Assembly: GCA_902782225.1 (NCBI GenBank)
Contig: CACZMF010000004.1
Span: 1 to 64,000 of the forward strand
Direction of reading: 5' to 3'
Source of the DNA: an uncultured Bacteroidia bacterium
GTDB lineage: Bacteria; Bacteroidota; Bacteroidia; Bacteroidales; UBA932
DNA: 64,000 nucleotides
Part shown: positions 58,147-64,000 of the stretch, piece after piece
Layout: each line of letters opens with the position of its first letter
Numbering within the stretch: the first letter of the stretch is position 1
Made by a program: the position numbers and the translations under genes
Notes under the pieces: generated by a model
Told to the model about the DNA's origin: nothing
Databases searched by the model: none
What the model saw: the letters and a program-made list of their open reading frames with translations, nothing else

Positions 58147-59613
58147 ATGAAATACGGATTCGACAACGAAAAATATCTCAAGATCCAGTCAGAACACATC
58201 AAGGAACGTATCTCCCGTTTCGGTGACAAACTGTATCTCGAGTTCGGCGGCAAGTTATTCGACGACCACCACGCCTCCCGGGTGCTCCCCGGTTTCCAGC
58301 CCGACAGTAAGCTCAAGATGCTGATGCAGCTTTCCGACGATGCGGAAATCATCATCGTGATCAGCGCAATCGACATCGAAAAGAACAAGGTCCGCAACGA
58401 CCTGGGCATCACCTACGATATGGACGTTCTCCGCCTGAGGGAGGAGTTCGTGAGCCGCGGGTTCATCGTGAGTTCCGTGGTGATCACCCACTACAACGGC
58501 CAGAACAGTGCGGATTCCTACCGTGCCCGCCTGGAGCGTATGGGCATCACGGTCTATTACCACCACACGATAGAGGGCTATCCCAACAACGTGGCCCTGA
58601 TCGACTCCGACGAGGGATTCGGACGGAACGACTATGTCCGCACCACCCGCCCTCTCGTGGTCGTCACGGCTCCCGGGCCCGGCAGCGGGAAGATGGCCGT
58701 CTGCCTCAGCCAGCTGTATCAGGAGCACAAGCGCGGCATCAAGGCCGGCTATGCGAAGTTCGAGACTTTCCCCGTCTGGAACCTGCCCCTGAAGCACCCG
58801 GTGAACCTTGCCTATGAAGCTGCGACCGCCGACCTGAACGACGTCAACATGATCGATCCCTTCCATCTGGAGGCTTATGGCAAGACTGCCGTCAACTACA
58901 ACCGTGACATTGAGATATTCCCGGTGCTGAATGCCCTTTTCGAAGGCATTTACGGCGAGAATCCGTATAAATCGCCCACCGACATGGGCGTGAACATGGT
59001 GGGGTTCTGCATCAGCGACGAAGATGTCTGCTGCGACGCTTCCCGCGATGAAATCGTGCGCCGCTACTACAGCGCCCTCGTGAAGATGGCGGAAGGCGAC
59101 GGCAATGATACGGAGGTCAACAAGACCGCCCTGCTGATGCGGCAGGCAAAGATCACCACCGCCTGGCGCAAGACCACAGTGGCCGCTTACGAACGCAAGA
59201 TGGAGACGGGCGTGCCGGCGGCTGCCATCGAGCTTCACGACGGCACCATTATCACGGCTAAGACTTCCTCGCTGCTTGGCCCTAGCGCCGCGCTTATCCT
59301 CAACGCCGCCAAGCACCTGGCCGGAATAGACCATTCGGTGCAGTTGATTCCTCAGGAAATGATAGAGCCCATAGCCCGGACGAAGGTCAATTTCCTCCAC
59401 GGCCACAATCCCAGGCTCCACACCGACGAGGTGCTGGTCGCCCTGTCGATGCTGAGCAAGGACGACGACAACTGCCGCAGGGCGCTTGAGACCCTGCCGC
59501 TGTTCGAGGGCTGCCAGGTCCACTCCACGGTGATGCTGAGCGAGGTGGACAGGAAAATCTTCAAGAAGCTCGGAGTCGGCCTGACCTGCGATCCCGTCAA
59601 GAAAGGATCATAA
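58147..59613 (+). CDS. DUF1846 domain-containing protein
   Basis: 488 aa, matching DUF1846 over its whole length: MKYGFDNEKYLKIQSEHIKERISRFGDKLYLEFGGKLFDDHHASRVLPGFQPDSKLKML at the N-terminus, VVVTAPGPGSGKMAVCLSQLYQEHK (P-loop-like), NMIDPFHLEAYGKTAVNYNRDIEIFP, and GIDHSVQLIPQEMIEPI. The family is cytoplasmic; structures are known but the biochemical role is not established. It is a single-gene unit on a perfect promoter box with an 8-nt leader. Its stop overlaps the convergent flavoprotein stop. Confidence 0.93.
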   Translation: MKYGFDNEKYLKIQSEHIKERISRFGDKLYLEFGGKLFDDHHASRVLPGFQPDSKLKMLMQLSDDAEIIIVISAIDIEKNKVRNDLGITYDMDVLRLREEFVSRGFIVSSVVITHYNGQNSADSYRARLERMGITVYYHHTIEGYPNNVALIDSDEGFGRNDYVRTTRPLVVVTAPGPGSGKMAVCLSQLYQEHKRGIKAGYAKFETFPVWNLPLKHPVNLAYEAATADLNDVNMIDPFHLEAYGKTAVNYNRDIEIFPVLNALFEGIYGENPYKSPTDMGVNMVGFCISDEDVCCDASRDEIVRRYYSALVKMAEGDGNDTEVNKTALLMRQAKITTAWRKTTVAAYERKMETGVPAAAIELHDGTIITAKTSSLLGPSAALILNAAKHLAGIDHSVQLIPQEMIEPIARTKVNFLHGHNPRLHTDEVLVALSMLSKDDDNCRRALETLPLFEGCQVHSTVMLSEVDRKIFKKLGVGLTCDPVKKGS

Positions 59614-60957
59614 TCTAGCTGCGGAATACCCTGCAAGGGCCCCTGTGCAAAATGCGAGCTGGAGGTTGTAGCCTCCGGTGTCGGCGTCGATGTCCAGCGC
59701 CTCGCCGCAGAAATACAGGCCCGGCACCAGTTTGGACTCCATGGTTTTCTGGACCACGTCGTCGGTGGACACGCCTCCGGCGGTCACGACGGCGCGCTCC
59801 CAGCCCACGTAGCCGGCAATCTCGAACCTCCAGTCCTTGAGGGCCTTTGCTATGCTCACCAGATTGATCCAGACCTTCGTGTCCGCGCGGCCGCGCCTTT
59901 CGAGCGTGATGATCTCGGGATGCGCACTCTTGAAGGCGGGAATCAGTTCGCGGGGCATCAGTTTGCCCAGCAGTATGCGGCAGCGCTCCTTTTCGCGGAC
60001 GCCACGGCTTCTCGGGTCGGCGGCTATTTCGTCCCAAAGTTCCTTTATGCGGGTGGTCAGTTCAGTCAGGCCGACCCCCGGCTTCAGGTCGAGCGAAACG
60101 GCCACCCTGGAGCCGCCCAGCATGGATTTTACGGCTTTGCGGCTGATCTGGAATCCGGCAGGGCCTTCCAGGCCGCCGTCGGTGAAATCGATGTCTCCGA
60201 ATTCGCTGGCGGCTACGGTATCTTCGACCAGCAGCTGAAGTCCTATGTTCTTGAGCTGTATGCCGCAAAGCTCTGCGCCTGAGGCGGACAGGGGAGTTTC
60301 GCGCGGGATGTGGCCTTTGGCGCCGATGTCTTTGTAGCCCCTGGGCACAAGGGCGGTCAGGGACGGGAATGGCGGGATGATGCGGTGCCCCGTTTCTTCT
60401 GCCCATCGGAGGCCGTCTCCGGTGGATCCGGTGCCGGGGTAGGAGAGGCCGCCGGTGGCGATAATGAGGCGGGAGCAGGTGTGGGAGCGCCCGTCTGCGG
60501 CTTCGACCTTGAATGTGCCGTCGCCCGTCGTGATTCCTGAAACCTCAAATTCGGTTTCCAGCTTCACTCCGAGGCTGTGGCATGCATTGACCAGCGTGTC
60601 CACTACGTCGGACGAGCGATAGGACGCGGGAAAAGCGCGGTCGCCGCGCTCCACTACGGCAGGCATGCCGAATCCTTCGAAGAAAGATATGAGTTTCTCC
60701 GGCGGGAGGGTGTAAAACGCTGAACGTACGAAGCGGGAGTTGCTGCGGACGTGCTGGGAGAATTCGTTCCAGTCCTTGACGTTAGTGAAATTGCAGCGGC
60801 CTTTGCCGGTAATCATTATCTTTCGTCCGGGACGGGGCATTTTTTCCAGGATGCAGATCCTCAGGTCGCGTTCTTCATCCGCCGCCCTGCGGGCTGCCGA
60901 GTATGCGGCAAGGAGCCCGGAAGCGCCTCCGCCTATGATCAGGATGTCGTATTTCAT
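59608..60957 (-). CDS. BaiN/HI0933-family NAD(P)/FAD-dependent oxidoreductase
   Basis: 449 aa. FAD motif YDILIIGGGASGLLAAYSAARRAADEERDLRICILEKMPRPGRKIMITGKGRCNFTNV is diagnostic of the HI0933/BaiN group, with ATGGLSYPGTGSTGDG and the C-terminal VTAGGVSTDDVVQKTMESKLVPGLYFCGEALDIDADTGGYNLQLAFCTGALAG. BaiN members reduce bile-acid or other enoate intermediates; the role here is unassigned. A TATATTTG box at 60981-60988 is 23 nt upstream. Confidence 0.93.
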   Translation of the reverse strand: MKYDILIIGGGASGLLAAYSAARRAADEERDLRICILEKMPRPGRKIMITGKGRCNFTNVKDWNEFSQHVRSNSRFVRSAFYTLPPEKLISFFEGFGMPAVVERGDRAFPASYRSSDVVDTLVNACHSLGVKLETEFEVSGITTGDGTFKVEAADGRSHTCSRLIIATGGLSYPGTGSTGDGLRWAEETGHRIIPPFPSLTALVPRGYKDIGAKGHIPRETPLSASGAELCGIQLKNIGLQLLVEDTVAASEFGDIDFTDGGLEGPAGFQISRKAVKSMLGGSRVAVSLDLKPGVGLTELTTRIKELWDEIAADPRSRGVREKERCRILLGKLMPRELIPAFKSAHPEIITLERRGRADTKVWINLVSIAKALKDWRFEIAGYVGWERAVVTAGGVSTDDVVQKTMESKLVPGLYFCGEALDIDADTGGYNLQLAFCTGALAGYSAARL

Positions 60958-60980
60958 GCGTTTTGTTGAAAATATGTTTA

Positions 60981-60988
60981 CAAATATA
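60981..60988 (-). promoter_or_regulatory. -7 promoter box for the BaiN-like gene
   Basis: Reverse-strand TATATTTG, 23 nt from the ATG at 60957. Confidence 0.65.
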
Positions 60989-61021
60989 AGGAATCTTTTT
61001 GGCTGCTTTGCTTTTTATCGT

Positions 61022-61029
61022 TAAATTTG
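61022..61029 (+). promoter_or_regulatory. -7 promoter box for the small peptide-fimbrillin lipoprotein unit
   Basis: TAAATTTG matches TAnnTTTG, 33 nt before the ATG at 61063. Confidence 0.55.
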
Positions 61030-61062
61030 CCAATTGGAGAATAAGTAACCACAATTATAATT

Positions 61063-61218
61063 ATGTCAGTAAAAATTAAGGAAACCAAGCGTCTGGCGTA
61101 TGTCTCGCCCGACTTTGACGCCTGCAGTGTCCTCGCAGGCGCCCTGATTTGCCAAAGCACCACTGACGGTGCTACGATCGAGGACTGGGTTGACGACGGT
61201 AACGGATTCGAGCTATGA
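61063..61218 (+). CDS. small conserved-looking protein, 51 aa
   Basis: MSVKIKETKRLAYVSPDFDA then CSVLAGALICQS and a polar acidic tail TIEDWVDDGNGFEL. It has no classical signal peptide. A short hydrophobic core with two Cys follows the charged start. It begins behind a TAAATTTG box and overlaps the large lipoprotein start by 4 nt (ATGA), which argues for real translation and coupling. The pattern resembles the tiny, poorly annotated ORFs found next to fimbrillin-type lipoproteins in Bacteroidales. Function unknown. Confidence 0.7.
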   Translation: MSVKIKETKRLAYVSPDFDACSVLAGALICQSTTDGATIEDWVDDGNGFEL

Positions 61219-63713
61219 GAAGACTGTTCACCCTCGCAGGGCTGATGATGGCAGCCATCGTCTCCCTCACCAATTGCCAGCAGAAGGAATTGGAGCCTCA
61301 GGTCCGTCCGGACGGCATCAAGCTCGTCATGTCAACTGACGACACCAAGACCACAAACGACGGAATGAGCACCCTCTGGGCCGAAAAAGACAGGGTCGGC
61401 GTGTTCTTCCAGGACGTGACCGGCGGATATGTATCCCTCGGAGCATTCAACCTCACCGGCGGCGCCGGCACCAAGAGCGGCACCTTCGAGCCGGCATCCA
61501 CCGAGACCGAAGGCTTTGCCAAACTGAACACGAGCGCATCCTACAACTGGTACGCCCTTTATCCCTACAGCGGCGGCGTGAAGACTCCTGCTTCCACCGA
61601 CGATGAAGGCGGTTATATCTACATCGGCCAGAGGAACGGCATCAACCAGGACGGCTACAACAGCAGTGCTGCTGTCTGCGGCAGCAACTGCGCTCTGTAC
61701 GCAAAGAAGGAAAACGCTACCGTGGGCGAACTGACCAACAGCGTCACCGTGAAGAACCTGACATCCCTTGTCGAGTTCGAACTTGTCAACCAGACCGGGC
61801 AGGATATCATCATCAGTTCCGTGACCCTCACGGCAAGCGAACCGGTGGTCGGTTCCTTCTATGTGGATGTGACCGGGAGCGAGCCGGCATACATATCTTC
61901 CGGAGACCAGTATGTCAAGAAAGAGGCCGCCGTCTTTATCCAGAATGCAGGCACCCTTGCAAACGGTTCTTCTGCAAAGGCCTATCTGCCTATAAAGCCC
62001 TATACACAGTCTGCCTCCGAGCCCTTCAAGGTGGAGGTGACCGGCTCGATCGGCGGAAACACTGGCTCCAAGGAGTTCTCCTCCGTCCTTGCTTCCGGAA
62101 AGAATGTTTTCGAGGCCGGCAAGGTGAAGAAGATCAAGCTCAACATCGATTCCATGGCAGCAGCCGGCAACGTCAACACGGTTGCCGAAGTGCTTTCCGG
62201 AACAGTCGGTGAGGAATACACGCTCAACGGAGCCCAGGTGACTTCCGTCGTGGGCAGCTCCTATTTCGTGACCGACGCGACCGGCACCGTGATGTGCTAC
62301 AAGAGCGGCCACGGTCTCGCCATAGGCGATATCGTGAATGTCCAGGGCAAGTCCATGGCGTACAATAACCTCGTTGAGTTGAGTAATCCGGTGGCTACCA
62401 AGGTTTCCGGCGGCACCCGTTCCATCACCCCTGCCGTCTGGAGCACTTCCGACATGGTGGCCGCCTACGGCAACGCCCAGATCGCCTATGTCACATATGA
62501 GACTGAGTTCACCGGCTCCCGCAATGCTCCTCTGACCGGGACCGATATCGTTCTCTACACGACCAACGCTTCCGGAGTCAGCATCAGCAAGGACAAGACC
62601 TACAAGGTCACCGGCTACGTGTATGGCTGGATGGATTTTGAGAAGGACAGCAAGGTCACCAAGGAAGTCTGCATGTACGTCGAGACGGCCGAAGAGGTCA
62701 CCGGCGGACAGACTGCCACCCTTGAGATCAGCCCCAAGAGCATGACCTTCGAGGCGGCCGGCGGCAGCAAGGAAGTGACCGTGACTTGCGACAACGAGAA
62801 GTGGAGCTGGGGCCAGACCCCCGATTGGGCCACACTTACCCGCGAAGGCAACAAGGTGACCGTCACAGTCGCTGAAAACACCGGCGAAGAAAAGCGCGAG
62901 GGCACAGTCACCTTCACCCACTCCAACGGCACCCTCTCAGCAGAACTTACGATTTCCCAGAAAGGGACTGCTGCCTCTGATAATATTTCCCTTTCTCCGG
63001 CATCATATACCTTTGATGCCGTGCCTGCCGGCCCTCTTGAGGTAACCGTTACATCCAACGCTGACGGATGGACATATGACGCTCCGACTGAAACCTGGAT
63101 TCATCTTTCGACCAATGGCAACACAGTAACTGTTACTGTCGATGAGAATACTGGCGATGCCAGAAATGTCACCGTAAAGTTCCACCACGCGAATGGGTCT
63201 CCCAATGCAAACCTGGTCATTAATCAGAGGGCAAAGAGTTCAGGGAACAAGGTGACCTATACAAAAGTAACTTCCGGAACTATCGGTACCGGAGATTACC
63301 TGATCGTTTGCGAGGATGCCGGCAAGGCCTTGGATGGCAGTCTGACCGATTATTCCAAGGCTAACAGCATGGATGTCACAATCAACGGCAATACTATAAC
63401 CGTCGATGAAGGGTCTGATATTCACTATGATGCGACATCAAAGACGATTGTGTCTGCAAGCGGCTTGTATATCGGAGCAAAGAGTAACAACAACAATGGT
63501 ATCTCGACCAGGAAGAGCGACCCTCAAGGTAGTAGTGCTATATATATCATAGATATTACCGTTTCCAATGGCGAGGCTTCTATAGGTTGTACTCTTGATG
63601 CCGGTTTCCACTCGCTGAAATACAACAATACAAATGACAGCGACTACTTCCGTTTTTACAAGCCAACATCCTCATTGGCGTCCAGCCCTCTGTCCATTTA
63701 CAAAAAGAACTAA
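61215..63713 (+). CDS. fimbrillin-like lipoprotein with OB-like and BACON domains
   Basis: 832 aa. SPII signal with TNC21 (MRRLFTLAGLMMAAIVSLTNC) followed by QQKELEP. Residues about 30-310 are a fimbrillin/Mfa-type domain (TKTTNDGMSTLWAEKDRVGVFF, NWYALYPYSGG, LTSLVEFELVN). Residues about 320-490 look like an OB-fold (EEYTLNGAQVTSVVGSSYFVTDATGTV, GDIVNVQGK). Two BACON domains follow (about 503-585 and 590-672: MTFEAAGGSKEVTVTCD, WATLTREGNKVTVTVAENT). The C-terminal 150 residues are a beta-rich domain with FRFYKPTS near the end. It is probably a surface adhesin or glycan-binding protein; the substrate is unknown. Starts in an ATGA overlap with the 51-aa gene. Confidence 0.85.
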   Translation: MRRLFTLAGLMMAAIVSLTNCQQKELEPQVRPDGIKLVMSTDDTKTTNDGMSTLWAEKDRVGVFFQDVTGGYVSLGAFNLTGGAGTKSGTFEPASTETEGFAKLNTSASYNWYALYPYSGGVKTPASTDDEGGYIYIGQRNGINQDGYNSSAAVCGSNCALYAKKENATVGELTNSVTVKNLTSLVEFELVNQTGQDIIISSVTLTASEPVVGSFYVDVTGSEPAYISSGDQYVKKEAAVFIQNAGTLANGSSAKAYLPIKPYTQSASEPFKVEVTGSIGGNTGSKEFSSVLASGKNVFEAGKVKKIKLNIDSMAAAGNVNTVAEVLSGTVGEEYTLNGAQVTSVVGSSYFVTDATGTVMCYKSGHGLAIGDIVNVQGKSMAYNNLVELSNPVATKVSGGTRSITPAVWSTSDMVAAYGNAQIAYVTYETEFTGSRNAPLTGTDIVLYTTNASGVSISKDKTYKVTGYVYGWMDFEKDSKVTKEVCMYVETAEEVTGGQTATLEISPKSMTFEAAGGSKEVTVTCDNEKWSWGQTPDWATLTREGNKVTVTVAENTGEEKREGTVTFTHSNGTLSAELTISQKGTAASDNISLSPASYTFDAVPAGPLEVTVTSNADGWTYDAPTETWIHLSTNGNTVTVTVDENTGDARNVTVKFHHANGSPNANLVINQRAKSSGNKVTYTKVTSGTIGTGDYLIVCEDAGKALDGSLTDYSKANSMDVTINGNTITVDEGSDIHYDATSKTIVSASGLYIGAKSNNNNGISTRKSDPQGSSAIYIIDITVSNGEASIGCTLDAGFHSLKYNNTNDSDYFRFYKPTSSLASSPLSIYKKN

Positions 63714-63739
63714 CTGTCAACTTCTAATCCTATAATCAT

Positions 63740-64000
63740 ATGGCCTATCAAAAAGTAACCACAACCTCCTACGGAGGCCGCCTCAAGAACGCTCTTCAGG
63801 GCGTTGGCGCAGGCTTTATCATGTTGATTGCCGGTACCATCCTCCTCTTCTGGAATGAAGGCCGCACAGTCAAGACCACAAGGATGCTCAAGGAAGCCCA
63901 GGGCGTCTGCATCGAATTGGGCGACATCCAGCAGATCGATGCAGAAAAGAACGGCAAGATGATCCACGCCAGCGGTTTTGCAGGCACCGAGGACATCCTT
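63740..64000 (+). CDS. TMEM43 family protein (5' part, cut by window end)
   Basis: The first 87 codons are present: MAYQKVTTTSYGGRLKNALQ, then a membrane segment VGAGFIMLIAGTILLFWNEGR and the VKTTRMLKEAQGVCIELGDIQQIDAEKNGKMIHASGFAG stretch. The single helix followed by LLFWNEGRxVKT is characteristic of the bacterial TMEM43 family, of unknown function. It follows the lipoprotein stop by 26 nt. The remainder lies beyond the window. Confidence 0.82.
   Translation, partial: MAYQKVTTTSYGGRLKNALQGVGAGFIMLIAGTILLFWNEGRTVKTTRMLKEAQGVCIELGDIQQIDAEKNGKMIHASGFAGTEDIL

Noticed and set aside
1..64000. Insertion sequences, prophage, integrase or CRISPR-Cas
   Set aside because: No transposase, integrase or Cas-like protein and no spaced direct repeats were seen in any frame.

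Overview
The window is chromosomal DNA from a GC-rich member of the Bacteroidales (Bacteroidota). The evidence is the recurrent Bacteroidota -7 promoter box TAnnTTTG upstream of most transcription units, the near absence of strong Shine-Dalgarno sequences, many SPII lipoproteins, fimbrillin-like, FISUMP and BACON surface domains, DUF4956/DUF2490 proteins and a Bacteroidota-type PycB/OadA. A gut or rumen lineage is plausible; I cannot name a genus from sequence alone.

Layout. 0-1.8 kb: a hypothetical protein, tRNA-Ala and radC. 1.9-7.8 kb: a plus-strand run of OadA/PycB-like carboxyltransferase, HAD phosphatase, alanine racemase, secreted PepC-like peptidase and TenA. 7.8-12.6 kb: a radical SAM gene divergent from folP, then a TPP riboswitch driving thiL-thiD-thiM-thiE, a thiamine salvage set with no thiC/thiG. 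12.6-14 kb: a phosphodiester glycosidase divergent from rubrerythrin. 14-18.5 kb (minus): five overlapping genes for a Cthe_2159-type surface lipoprotein, a small secreted repeat protein, a VTC polyphosphate polymerase, DUF4956 and a DUF2490 beta-barrel. 18.6-25.8 kb: hsp20, then a divergent operon rubredoxin-pheA-aroB-aroC-aroE/K fusion-tyrA-DAHP synthase. 25.8-31 kb (minus): Tat-type FAD oxidoreductase, aldose epimerase, CstA and a glycosyltransferase. 31.1-32.7 kb: a trpB2 gene preceded by a complete ribosome-mediated attenuator (leader peptide with tandem Trp codons, antiterminator, terminator).

32.7-41 kb is the main accessory region: five consecutive lipoprotein genes, in part visibly AT-richer than the flanks, ending with a protein that fuses a type I periplasmic ligand-binding domain to a legumain-like (C13) cysteine protease. 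The gene before it is a BMP-family ligand-binding lipoprotein, and no transporter genes are nearby. 41-46.7 kb (minus): a secreted hypothetical protein, a membrane-anchored Ntn hydrolase, an M49-like lipoprotein with a broken zinc motif and an AspT/YidE-type transporter. 46.9-51.2 kb: an OxyR-like regulator lacking the peroxide-sensing Cys, divergent from trkH, and a flavocytochrome-c-type reductase lipoprotein. 51.2-53.6 kb: tRNA-Arg, rplS, dnaJ, grpE. 53.7-61 kb: a GlpT-family transporter, trkA with a glycosyltransferase and a SlyD-like FKBP, DUF1846, and a BaiN-like flavoprotein. 61-64 kb: a 51-residue peptide gene overlapping a large fimbrillin/BACON lipoprotein, then a TMEM43-family gene cut by the window end.

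Several -7 boxes lie only 4-8 nt from start codons, so many of these transcripts look leaderless or nearly so. No CRISPR array, rRNA, insertion sequence or prophage was seen. No gene-free stretch exceeds 300 bases.
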